Shown: positions 24,756-36,100 of the stretch, piece after piece
Layout: every line of letters starts with the position of its first letter
Numbering within the stretch: position 1 is the first letter of the stretch
DNA from: Tigriopus japonicus
Taxonomy: Eukaryota > Arthropoda > Copepoda > Harpacticoida > Harpacticidae
DNA length: 64,000 nt
Direction: 5' to 3'
NCBI GenBank assembly: GCA_010645155.1
Contig: CM021318.1
Location: 5,334,872-5,398,871, forward strand
Program-made: the position numbers and the translations under genes
The notes under the pieces: model-generated
What the model saw: only the letters and a program-made list of their open reading frames with translations
The model's database searches: none
Told to the model about the DNA's origin: nothing

Positions 24756-26037
24756 CAGAGTGGGGCAGAAGTATCCGGACAAAACTTTGAACATAATTTA
24801 CAGCATCAAGAGCTATTTTTAGCCAATTGTGTATTTAACAAAAAAAGTTTGGACAACAATAAAGAACATTTTTATTCAACATGGTCACCGTTGGCCTTAA
24901 TGACGGCGGCCAAGCGGCTGACAAAGGCCGAGCAAACTTTGGCGACCTCGGCCGTGGAGAAGGAGGCCATGCTACGCTTCACCGACGACTTCAGAGACGC
25001 CAGGCTGTTGTGGGGCATCTTGTTGACCTTCCTCCTCAGCTCGGACCACAACTAGAAGTCGCTTGGGTTGAGGTCAGGGCTGTTTGAAGGCCACTCGTCT
25101 CTCTTGACCACCACATCAAATTTGCTGTTCAAAAAGTTCATGGAAACATTGGACACATGACACGGAGCAGAGTCCTGGGTCCACATGAATTTGGTTCCTG
25201 GTGGGTACGAGGTTGCCAGCCAGGGCATCACGACCTTCCTTAGAAGCTCCACGTACCTGGCGGCGTTGAGCCTGAATTTGGGAGGGAAGACATGGGCTGG
25301 CATCACCTTCCCGTCGCTGCTGATGAGGCCAAAGACCATAATCTTGGCAGGATTCTTTGTCTTCATGATGGGAGGCACAACGGTTCTGCTCTCGGCAAGC
25401 CACCGGTTGTTCTGGGGGTTGTACGCGCCATCCACCGTGAAGATTGACTCATCTGAGAAAAGTCTGACCGTCCTCAGATTGACCTTGCAGATTCTGCTCA
25501 ACTTCTTGCCCCTCTCAAGCCTGGTGGCCTTCATCTTCTCGGTAAGAAGGTGGCGTCTGCCTCTGACGTAGGAGGTCAAGTTCAGGTCCTCCTTGACGGC
25601 CCTGGCCACAGTCCTCTTGCTCACGGACTGCCTGGCTGCGTGGGCCGATATGGACACAGCTGGGTTGGCCTCGATGGACCTCCTCAGGCCCGCCAAGAAC
25701 CTGGGGGTCCGGTTTTTTGCCCTGTGTGAGCCGCAGGGGGCGTGGCCTGTCCCCCGGACATACTGCAGCCTCTTCACGACCTCGTAGACGGTGGCCCTGG
25801 GGTACTTGGTTGACTTGATTATGGCTCTGGCGTCGTTGCCGGCCGAGAGCAATTCAGCAATCACTTTACGCTTTTGTTCCTAGGGCTTCATATTTCCGGA
25901 TTTAAACAAAAAAAATTAACAAACATGCAAAACCGGTTTTTGGTCAAACCAGAAAAACGCGGGAAATAAAAATATTCCTCTTGCTTCAAGAGATATACGT
26001 CATCCAAGTTTTGTCTGGATACTTTTGCCCCTCCCCG
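24756..26037 (-). mobile_element. Full-length Tc1/mariner element (1282 bp)
   Basis: The 35-bp terminal inverted repeats match at 29 of 35 positions and share the core AAGTATCC and GACAAAACTT. The outermost bases are CAGAGTGGGGCAG on the left and, read inward, CGGGGAGGGGCAA on the right. TA target duplications lie at 24754-24755 and 26038-26039. It contains one transposase frame on the minus strand that fills most of the element, with short untranslated ends. The G/C content of the coding part is well above that of the surroundings, typical of a recently arrived element. Its insertion splits family B element 24562-26840. Confidence 0.95.
24872..25891 (-). pseudogene. Mariner transposase with two premature TAG codons
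   Basis: The frame runs from ATG 25891-25889 to TAA 24874-24872, 340 codons including the stop, full length for a mariner transposase. It is broken by TAG at codon 4 (25882-25880) and TAG at codon 280 (25054-25052); no frameshift is needed. The N-terminal ~120 residues are the paired helix-turn-helix DNA-binding region. The catalytic DDE/D residues are visible: Asp147 in FSDES, Asp240 in WTQDSAPCH and Asp278 in SPDLNPSDF. Thirty-seven residues lie between the last two, so this is a DD37D type (maT-like), not the DD34D of classical mariner. After the second stop the frame resumes with LWSELRRKVNKMPHNSL, the normal C-terminal text. Translation from a downstream start could bypass codon 4, but the stop right after the last catalytic residue would remove about 60 C-terminal residues. 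Confidence 0.93.
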
Positions 26038-26153
26038 TATACTAATGTGCTCAATGAAGATGATAATTTGATTTACAGGCATTAGTTCACGCAATTATAG
26101 GATTTGGCATTGAAAATACGTCTTGCGCACTTTCATTTGTACTATGATCTTCC

Positions 26154-26695
26154 CTTAGATCAGTTATAATCACTAGATAGCGTGCAAGCTTTAGTCTGGC
26201 TGATTTGGCAAGCGGGGTGGAATGCGTTGAATTCATGAGAAAAATCTCGCCATCACAACTGTTGAGCGGGCAGTTAGTGTGACCAAACATGCGAATCAAG
26301 ACCAAAACTTTTTCAAAACTTGTTCTTGAAGCTGCAAGTCAGTTTTGTCCATATATGCATTGGATTAACCCTATATAACGCAAAAGCTTAAATTTCTGTT
26401 CTTCCTACCCATGACTTATTCAATGCATTGGCAAAAAAGTTCCTAGTTGTAGTATTCAAATCCATGGCATGGTCACCTAGCGACGTCTTCGGTTCTTTCA
26501 AGAAAGTGACCACTAGCAGTAACAAAAAATGACCCAAAAACATTACTGAATTCCACATTTGACTCATCACTTGCATGGTTGACTTTTGCCTGGTAACACA
26601 TTTCAAATGTTCCCGCACTTTCGCCCGCTCAACAGTTGGCGACTGGAGACACATTTTTAGGTTCACACTCGGTCTAGTATTAATGGAAGTCAATG
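26154..26695. mobile_element. 542-bp element with 8-bp target duplication (family C, probably hAT)
   Basis: GATCTTCC flanks the element at 26146-26153 and 26696-26703. In the solitary family B copy this word occurs once (about 57951-57958) with continuous flanking homology, so that copy shows the empty site and fixes both ends here. The terminal sequences CTTAGATCAGTTATAATCAC and (inward) CATTGACTTCCATTAATAC are only weakly inverted. They start with C(T/A)T like family B, which suggests a related hAT lineage. A minus-strand frame (26388-26771) covers part of it but resembles no transposase I know. Confidence 0.75.
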
Positions 26696-26919
26696 GATCT
26701 TCCTCTTGTTTGGGCATGTATTTCACAATATTCTTCTGAAATATTTGCCTTTTCACGCAACTTATGGGCAACTTTGGTCAGTATCAGATACAAACAAGGC
26801 AGACAAAATGACGACTATGGCCTCTCTATACTCCTCTAAGGTCAGTATCTGCTTTAGAGAGCCACTGACATCGAAAAGTCAGATTAGCCCAAAAATTGTT
26901 GCCAACCCCTGCACTATAT

Positions 26920-29900
26920 GGTTGAGTACATGATAGAGTTGTATATGTGCTTAGCTTTGATTTGGCTAGATACGGATCCAGTATTAATGGCTTCATTTGA
27001 AGGTATGTTGTTCCTTCGTCGACTCTTCATTTCGTTTTTGCCAGCTTTTTTCCAGTTCTCAAATGTGTTTTTCTCCCCTTCCAAAGTTAATGTACGAAGT
27101 ACGCGTACATTTAACTTAACCTTGAAGTTTCATCGGTCCCCAACTGTATTCTGGGGAAAATCCAAGGTCACTGCTCATCGTGGAAAAGTTGATTCCATTC
27201 GCTTTTTTTAACCCTTACAAGTTAGTAGTTTGCCGATCTTTCATGCTTGATTTGCTCCCAGATCAATCAAGTATCTGAACACGAGATGATAATCACGGAG
27301 AAAACGACCGATCAAAACTATTTTGACACAGTTGCCTACACTTAGAAATTTGACAAAATTTTCCATTAAAATTCAAGTATTTACAAAATCACGTAGGCTG
27401 AATAGTCAAAATATTCTTCATTAGTTCAATATCATTATCTACGAATTGGATCAAACCCCATTAGCACTGTTATCAAAGTGTTTCCCAAAAACAACACCTT
27501 GTTTTGGTGCTCAACATGTAATGCAATTGCACTGATTCTTTTTCTTGGGTCAATCCATTGGTTTTTTTTTTAAATTCAGAGCCATGAAACTAACGAAAAC
27601 AACCATTCATCTTAGCCAACCGTCCCCTAGACTTTCAATCGATCAAAAATACTTTATGGTTTAGTGAAGACCCTCGTGTTAATTGGCAATGTGCTTCGTT
27701 ACGAAACCACATAAAATCTAATCAAGAGATCCCTATGCCGCAACTGGACAAAATAGATCGCCTATATATGGAAGTAAATAGCCTTTGCCTACTTCAGCCG
27801 TAAAAAACGAATTACATTTCTGATCATTCTTGTTGGGCAAATTGGCACTATTTAAGGATGGAAATGCGTGGCTAGCGAATTCAAAGCGTCTCATGTTTCT
27901 CCGTTTTTTTTGAAGAACTTTCCAGTCCCAAAGCTTTTCAATTTGCTCACATGCACAGCCACTACAATTTGGCATACCTTCCACCGTATGTGGTGTCAAA
28001 ACTAAAAGACTCGTCAACATTTGTTGTCGATTCGGACTTCCCGAGACAAGCAGAAACATTGAAAATGAAGTCACACCTAGGTAGCCTCAGTCAATCTGAA
28101 GGGAGAGGTTCATTTGGGGTAAATCATTCAGAGCCCAGTATGTGCCTTTAATGGGGAGAGTGAGGATCAACAAGACGAGGCACGAGGCTCGTTCGCAGCG
28201 GGATTGGTTCAGGCATGGATCAGTGAGAACCGACGGACGGACCAACAGCCACGATGGGGTGGGGGATTTACATATTTTCTACATTCACCAGAATTGATGA
28301 TCGCCGAAAAGCAATTGTTTTATGCAATTTTCCACGAATGAATGGGACACACATGGCATGCTACACACATGACTCCTCAGATGGACGATGCCAGAGATGC
28401 TACGTGTATCAGGACATCGAGAGAGAAGGAGACGGACAAACTAAAAGAAAGAGACTCGCTCACTTATCCCACAACGATCTTTTCTATCGTACGTAGTGCT
28501 CGTGCCTCATAGTATGTACTCGTACCTCTTTGGAAATGGTTGTCCATTGGCAACTGCCGCCTGCTTTTTGGCTGATTGGCTGAAGGGATGAATACGTTGA
28601 TAGAAAAGATGGTGTGTGTATGTGCATGTGTATGGAATCTCTTTCCATGGATGGAGCTGCAAAGAGGGATTCTGAGTTTTGTACATGGTTCTTTTCTGCG
28701 ACGTGGGATTGAGTGGGGTGATAAATGGACATTTCCACAGATTATTCGTATTTTTTCATGAGGGAGAACCATTCAAGCAAGACAATTACCCACAACACAA
28801 GTCTCATATTTATCCACGCCACGCATAATAGCACGAGAAGTGGCGGTGTCAATTTTGCATAGTTGATTGAAAACAATGGACGAAGAGCCCACCACACATT
28901 TTGCCCATCTTTAACCACATCTGTTGCGATCCATTATTTTTCTAGAGGGAGAACAGACCCAAGACTTGTAGAAGGAGACGATAAGCCTCAATTGTGGCCC
29001 AATAACCGTTAGTTTGTCATCTGAAATCGCAGTGTTTTGATTGTGGGCCGCCCAATTATCGGTGGAAAAGTGGTTTGTGTAAACGCGGTCTCAGGTTGAC
29101 AAGCCATTAGACAATGAGTGTTTGGTGTCGCCCCTTGATGTGACTTGACATTTGGACAAGAGTGAAGTAAACCGATAAATAAGGGCAAATCGCCTTCATC
29201 ACTATCATCATCGTCACCTTCAGGCAAGATGGCCTGTTATCTCCTCGGCACTTTCAAAGTTCTTTCAAAACAAGCATGGCCAAGCTCACGAAAAAAATAA
29301 TTCGATGAGTCCAAACACATGAAACTCTCCGAGAGACGGAGCATGCATGATTCAGGGTAAGCATTGTGTTGATGTCACATTTGTTTGGGATGAGCCTGGC
29401 CGAGAACTTAGCTTCCAGCTCAGCTTTGAAGTTTAATTGCCGAATGAGCAGCAAATACTTGAGATTCCGGTATCATTTCGAGGATGAATAGTACAAACAC
29501 GCATTGCAGCTAATTGAAGGTCGGGATGCCTCAAGCCCAATGACATTCTTGGCGTGTGATTTAGTGCCAGACGACAAGTCCTGTCCAAACAATCAAGTTG
29601 AGTAGCTCCAAAACACGCTCGGCTCAGACTTAACATACCCTCATTCAAACAAAAATGTATTTTTTGCCGCAGTAACAACGGCAAAAATGATAATACTAAC
29701 AGAAGCAACAGATTCTTATGTATATCCGTAGGTTCGTTCACATCAGAATTCATCTCTGTTGGCAAATTTGTGTCAATGACTGGCAAATATGGTGAATATG
29801 GAATTGCAAAATTTCCGAGTGGGAGCCCAAAAATAATTAAGGAAATGTTGAAAATGAGACGTGATTAAACTTCCAAAAGTGCATATGAAAACTGCACTTT

Positions 29901-32624
29901 TCCCATAAATGTTACAACGATGACACTATTAAAAACCTTGACTATTTGACCAATTGCCATCATGCATTTACAAGAATTTTGCCCAACATTTGAAATCATG
30001 TTCATCGGACAAGTAGTTTTTTTCTTGTGCGTTGAAATTTAAGGCCGTGTCTTCAAATGGGGAAAATTCCTTCCCTTTTAAAAATTATACGCCGGATTTC
30101 CCAAAAAAAAGATGCAAGAAAGGGGTCCATGCAAAACGGCATTTATTTCAAAGTTACCAAACATCGTTTTCGCTTCTTACCGTTCGAGTAATTGTACAGT
30201 TACCATTACTCAAAGTTCAAATGTGACCAATCAAAGTTTAGTTATTGAGGTTTCAGATCCAATTAATAATAATGACAATCAATTAAAAACAAGAATGCAA
30301 TAACAGTTATGTCACAGATCCGGTCATCGGTCGAGGGCTTTGATGTTGAGCAGCAGTATGCACTCGCCATCTCACTCAATAGCTTACGTACTGACTATCA
30401 TGCTCCCTCAGTTTTATAGTCCAAGAATTGCCGGAAAGGAATTTCCAACACTCGTTCCAAGAACGCCAATGACATCGTTTGTGTTTCGTTTCTCACTACC
30501 TTCCAGGATTGGAATGCCTTTTCAACAAAAACAGACCTTTGTACTCGGGCGCTTCATCTGTTGTCCATCAAACTCTCGTGAATATATTTACGACCAGAAG
30601 CTACTTTGAAAGACTTCTGTGTACTATTCCCGGCATTTGGAACTTAAAGTTACTAGTTCCCAGAAATCGAATCTTTTGTTGTTCATCGGTAACGTGATCA
30701 GCTGTCATGTAAAACAATGAGCAACTCTAAGAGCTCAAAACGATTCTAACTTCTCAACAGATAAGTTTGCCGGGCATTCACCTGAAACAATATTGAACCA
30801 AGATCAGCGGAGGCGGAAAAAGAATTTGAAAAAAGGTTTATAAAAGAAGGGCTAACAAGTTTCTCATCCTTTTCTTTTCTTCCAAAAATGCTATGGCCAT
30901 CTTTTCAATTCATCCCTGGATACAAAATGGTCAAATTGTCGTTCGAAATACATAACATTAACATGGAAAGGCCAGTCAACGAGTAAAGGCCTTTCCTTCT
31001 TTATTCCTACATTGAACAAGTTTCCCTCCAGTTGTTTCAAGGTGTCCACTGGACCTCAACCAATTTCTAAACCAAATTGGATCAAACGCCACCTTGATTC
31101 TTGGACAATCCGGGACTACGATTACTCAATTCATGGTTCATTGAACTGAAACCCAATCCTTTACGCATCGGCATGCACCCAAAACCTGAAAGAATCAAAC
31201 TTTGCCATTCACCCAGAAGCAAACGCAGACACATTCCAAAAAAGGAAATACTGGGAACGGAACATAAAAAAGGCCAAAAAAAGTTGTTTTTGGAAATCAA
31301 ATAGTAACCACCTCAAGGTCAAGAAGACATTGGAAGGCAAAGTTCAAGTTCAATTTCTTTTCTCGAACATAAAACTAACCTTGGCATCTTTTGTTTGATT
31401 TTCTCCTCCGTGTTGTCATAAGGGGTGGTTCGAATCTAAAGAAATTGTTGCACTTGCCAAAACGAAAGTGACGTGAATGGATTAAGATTGACATTAAGTT
31501 GTAGAAATGGCAGTGTTGATGCAATTTGACATTGGGTAATTTTCCTCTGCATCGTAATATTCAGTACTGTATGGAACGAGGCTGAGCATTTCGAATGAAG
31601 CACGCTATTGCACGAGACGTACGTTAGCATTGCAGAACATTCCCTCTTCTGCAATGACCTCAGCACGAACTCAAGACCAACTGGTTGGGATTCCTTCCTC
31701 TGATAAAGCAGGGAACTTGGCAAAACGAGAGAACCACGCGAAATTAAATCGAATTACTTACTATAGACGAAGTCAGAAGAGAATGGCCCAGTCTGATCCG
31801 ACCCACTGAAGTTGCATTTCGGGTCTCCTCCTCTCTTTCTGTCTCGGGTAATGCAGTCTATTTATAATTTTATGGGAACATGTAGGAAAACGGATGGTTC
31901 CCTTTAAGTCCGTCGCCCGTTGGGGGCGAAAAATTCAATTTCCTCTTTCACATATCCACGTGGGTCGTTCCACTTGTTCTTCATGTTCCCCGAGCTGGCC
32001 TTTCCTCGTCCGAAATGGGTTTGTGATGTTGTTGGTGTTGCTCGGGAATGAAGGAAATAAATTCATGACGCCGACAGCCAACCATCCCATCAGCTCTTGG
32101 GACCGACCAACTATCTTCTGTATATCGAGTAAACATCCCTTTAGGCTCACGGGGTGGTGAGAGGGTTAAACCAGTTTCGGAATTGATCAGGATCCTCAAC
32201 AACACCAACAACATCTTCTACACTGTATCACTACTTTTACTACTGCCACTAGTGGTGTTGAATAGCAAGCAATTTCAGCCTTAAGGGGGCACGATCGTGT
32301 TTTGAAAGAAAATGTGCGATAGATGTCCCGATTCAGCTAGGGGGAAAATACGGGCTTGAAACGAGCTTAAAGTGAGGATTCTGACAATAACAACATCAAC
32401 AAAAAATGATAATAATAGGAGCACAAAACATCTATAACAAGTTCCCAAATGTTCCATAAACCTGTTCCATTGAATATTGTTGTCTGGACCTTTCTTTTTA
32501 TGGGGTCCCTCGGGAGGCAATCAGAACCAGGAGGGCTGTTCGTCCTGATATCTAAGGTCGTGATCAAAGCCAGTGGGGAAAAACAACAAAAATCGAAAAG
32601 ATTCCCCCCCAATCATGGGTCATG
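26920..32624. other. Spacer, no gene recognised
   Basis: About 5.7 kb, AT-rich between 27200 and 27700 and 29800 and 30300. Open frames are short (longest 117 codons, 29433-29786 minus) and show no known motif. A CA/TG-rich tract lies near 28600-28630. I see no terminal inverted repeats or tandem arrays of note. Confidence 0.55.
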
Positions 32625-32632
32625 ATCTAAAC

Positions 32633-33108
32633 CAGGGATTGGCAACCCGGGTCCTTAGACCGGGCCTACATGTGGGCCCAAGGGTGGTTGTTGGTGGGCC
32701 CAGTAGCTATGGGGAATGTCCAAATAGTGGGCACGCGAGCCATCCATAGTTTTATGTTCGTGGGCCCAAAGCTTTTCGATCGTTCATTTGTGGGCCCATG
32801 GTAGCCTGACCAACTTTTGAAAATTCAAATAGCCTTAAACATCCAATTGTGAGGACCAGTTTTTGGGGGTTTGTTGCGGATTTAGGAGCTAAGAGAGACA
32901 AACTGTCACTGAGGAAATGCTTAAAGCAAGCTTGACCTAATGCTGCCAATGTCACTCATGGTTTCGCAGATCTGACTTTAAAATTCACCTCTAAAGAGCT
33001 AAATTTGGTCAGGCTGGCCTCAGAACCATCCTACGTCTGTTTGGTGGGCCCCTAAATACACGTAATCAAAAATGATGGCCCTTCCTCAAAAGCAGTTTCC
33101 AAATCCTG
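32633..33108. mobile_element. hAT-type element, family A, copy 3 (476 bp)
   Basis: The left end CAGGGATTGGCAACC and the right end read inward CAGGATTTGGAAACTG are family A inverted repeats. ATCTAAAC (32625-32632) and ATTTAAAC (33109-33116) form an 8-bp duplication with one difference. Five TGGGCCC words lie in the arms, one of them near the right end (33044). It is about 230 bp longer than copy 1, and the excess matches the inverted-repeat insert at 32803-33015. Confidence 0.8.
32803..33015. mobile_element. Small inverted-repeat insert inside family A copy 3
   Basis: AGCCTGACCAACTTT at 32803-32817 is answered by AAATTTGGTCAGGCT at 33001-33015, an inverted repeat with one mismatch in 15 bases. 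The 213 bases between the outer ends account for the extra length of this family A copy. No clear target duplication was found, so it could be a MITE of unknown class or a part of a longer family A version lost in the other copies. Confidence 0.4.
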
Positions 33109-33116
33109 ATTTAAAC

Positions 33117-36100
33117 TCGGTCAACTTCAAATCAATTGCGAGCCTTACAAACCAATCGAGTGAGTGATTGAGTCGACCACACGTTCTATTGAAGTTGTTG
33201 CAACGATTTGAAGTTTGGTCCAAAATGAGGTGTTTTCTCAATAGATAAGAACTGATCAGGGTACATCTTCTTTGGGAACCCTGACCCAGGAAAAACAGAA
33301 AGAAAGGAAATTCGACCGAATTAGAGCTTCTGCAGAGTGGAATACGCAGTGGCCAACTTGTTTCTTTTCTTTCTCCCTCTCGTTCTTTGTTGTAATTTGG
33401 TCTCATTGTCGCTGGTCTATTGGTTGGTCTGGTGTCCGTTATGTTATTTCTCGCCTTCCCTCATTTTATTTCAAGTCTGTGTCTCTTCGTCTCTTTTTTA
33501 TTGCCCAGAGGGATTGTCTTGAAAATATGATTTGGGATTTGGTTCCAGATCGTTGGCCAAAGAGTTCTCCGTCCCAAATCCCTCCCAGTCACAAACGGGG
33601 GTTCCAAATAAAAGAGGGTATGATTGCCCAAGCAAGATCTCTCACTATTACGACACGAATCTGCTGCCTCCTTCTACTTGTCGGTTGTCCCCACGAAAAC
33701 CTCTCGTCCGACTCTTTTGCCTTCAAAGTAATATGTCCTCGTATACCAAGGCCAAGAAAGGCCACCCAATTTTGGGGCGAGATTTTGCCAAATGGTCAAT
33801 TTTCCAAAGCTCCCCCTCCCTTTACTTTTCCCTTCTGGCCGTTCGTTCTTTTTATATTGTGTGCTCCTCATAGGATTCCACTTTTTGAGCTGAAACTTGG
33901 GAATTGAGTTGGGCCATTACTTGACATTGTACTACTCCTACCACGTAAGAGAACTCACTGAATGCACCAAAGCCAAAGGAAAAAAAGAAACATTTGATTC
34001 TCTCCAAATCCGCCAACACGGGTTGTATTCTTAGGTTCAGATTTACGAGTTCGGCTGGGCACACTAAAGTAGAAAGTGGCAAACTTGGTACCCAAAACTT
34101 CCCACGAAAACGAGGAAAACCCCGACCTCAGAGCCAGGGTATTTATAAGCGAACCTCATTTGGGGTGGTGGGAACTCGGACATAGACTTACTCACAATTG
34201 TTGGTTGGGTATTTGCAAATTCGGCATGCCAAAGCTCTCTCCCTATACCATGTGTGCGTAAGCGCCAAAATAGGGGAATCGAATCCAAGTAAAGCAAAGT
34301 GAGAGAGTTAAAGAGCCACTCGATGTTCGTATGGCTTTGTATACCACATACAGTACGTACACTGAGTGTGTCTGTTCTCTTCAGTGGAACGAAGGTTAAA
34401 GAGAGCCTCCATCAGTCTCACGCCTCATCCGTTCTTGTATTGGTCTTATCTCATCAAATGGCTGAGCATGGCCACAACGAGAAAGAAAGGCCATTGGAAC
34501 CTAAACGTTGGCGTGTCAAAGGAACGCGGAGCGATCTCCCAAGCTCTCTTTGGCGGCGACGGCGGCGGCTCAGCTTGTTTCGTCATGTGTTCGGGTTTGA
34601 AAAGAGAAATAAAAGAATGCTTTACGTCCTAAAGTTTTCCATGAACTTCCAAAGGGAACTCAAAAACACACAAAGAAAAGACCTTTAGAGTTCCGAACAC
34701 GAAGGGAAACGAAAGATGCGGCAGCCAAAACGCGCGGAAGAAGCTGAACACGGGGCAAACCAAAGAAAGGGGGGAAAAGAATGGGCGAATCTTTCTCGTC
34801 CTCCCCCCTCCTCCTGGCTTGATGTTTTAACAATGTCCAATGGGGATGACTTACCCTCCCCTTAAACGCACCCACTCACTTGTCAATATTCGTTAGAGAG
34901 GAAGGATCCTTTACTGGAAAAGGCCAGCATGACTCGAACCAAAAAAGAGGAAGAAAGAAAAGGCCGACGCAAGTTGTTGGCCTTTGGGCCATAAATTACG
35001 TCTGGTTCGAGCGACTCATTTGGGAGGACCATTCGAGTGCCTCGACTCTAATCTTGACACTCGCTCAAATGCAAAGAAAAGAAAGAAGATTTGAATCGAC
35101 CGACCAACGTTTCAAATAAATTCTCCCGGAACATGATTTGATCCACGCAAATTCAAGCTTTTGTTTCGGGCAAAAAAAACAACTCGGCAAGAGAACAAAC
35201 CATTGATAAGCCTAATTTTATCCAAGTTTCCTCCAAACCATTCTTTTCCAGGGTTGAGATAGCTTTATCAAAAAAGGCACTCCTGGCTGGCTCATTGAGA
35301 GAGAACGAGCAAAAATGGAGGAACAAAGGGGATCCAATAACAACCCCTCCATTCATCCGGGTGCTTAAAAGTCGGTTCGACTTGCCTGTTGATTGGGCTG
35401 CGAGACACTGGGAAAGATTTAGTGCCATTTCTTTGCAGCTTTCTCCTCCTGCTCTCGCTAGGTCTTCTCGCGCAAGTCTGGTTGCCCAAACGTTAACCTA
35501 CTAGATACTTGCCTCGTTGGATCCTTCGTAGTTCGTTCCCAAACCTCTTCTCCTCGTTCCTCTCTTCACACCAAACACTGGTAGTAAAGTGCTATTAGGT
35601 GGATAGAGAGAAGAGTGAACGGCGTTTTCGGCGATACCCTCTTGAAAATAAACTCGTTAGACGAGGAATTGGACGAAAGTGCATCGTTGTACTGGTACTA
35701 TAGTCTATGAACCACACGGAGAACGAACAAGATCCAAAGAATCGACCCAATGGATATCTCCGAGTACGTAGAGGGAAAGCAAAGGAGAGAGGAGAGAAGG
35801 GAAAACAAGACGAGATCCAAGGTGAGTGAGCTCGTTGGTTAGTCCCCTCTGGTCTGTGTTCCACCTCTACCACGACGACCCTCTTTTTGGCTGGAGGGAC
35901 TGGGAGAACCATTACTTTTCATTACATTGATCCCACGACCCGAAAGGCACCATGTTCCTCATGTCCACGTGGAAACGGTTTTGGTGGTTGAAGCGATAGA
36001 GGAAAATAACAAGTCCTTCGAGAAGGCTTCAAAACAAGCTCCTCCTCCATCGAATTCTTGGCAATGTGGCAATGTAGCCAACGGGCATATGATGAAACAG

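Larger units (their letters stand above)
24562..26840. mobile_element. hAT-type element, family B, copy 1 (carries two insertions)
   Basis: The left end starts CATAAAGGTCTATAGAGTGG, and the right end read inward starts CTTAGAGGAGTATAGAG. The flanks ATCAGTAT (24554-24561) and GTCAGTAT (26841-26848) match at 7 of 8. Homology to the solitary copy at 57818-58096 is collinear in three blocks: about 24576-24690, 26126-26153 and 26696-26840. The first break holds the mariner plus about 170 bp of other sequence. The second break is exactly the 542-bp insertion. Without its insertions this copy is about 445 bp. A minus-strand frame at 26388-26771 crosses the inner element and is not a recognisable transposase. 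Confidence 0.8.
24408..26911. mobile_element. hAT-type element, family A, copy 2 (outer shell of the nest)
   Basis: The left end CAGCGGTCGGCAACC and the right end read inward CAGGGGTTGGCAAC are hAT-type terminal inverted repeats. The flanks CACTATGT (24400-24407) and CACTATAT (26912-26919) match at 7 of 8 positions, the 8-bp duplication expected of hAT. The span is 2504 bp, but removing the inner insertion (24562-26848) leaves about 217 bp, in line with the 245-bp copy at 3379. The left part carries the TGGGCCC words of the family. No transposase of its own is visible. Confidence 0.85.

Noticed and set aside
25185..25787. Plus-strand frames of 128 and 64 codons
   Set aside because: They are antisense to the mariner transposase and reflect its coding composition.
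26388..26771. 127-codon minus-strand frame as a hAT transposase
   Set aside because: It crosses the boundary of the 542-bp insertion at 26695, so it cannot be an ancestral frame. It also lacks hAT dimerisation or RNase H-like motifs.
33272..33907. 211-codon plus-strand frame
   Set aside because: It overlaps two other long plus-strand frames and several minus-strand ones in the same AT/CT-biased DNA, with no recognisable motif.
34926..34940. Minus-strand GGTTCGAGTC as a tRNA B-box
   Set aside because: No A-box at a suitable distance and no cloverleaf pairing around it.
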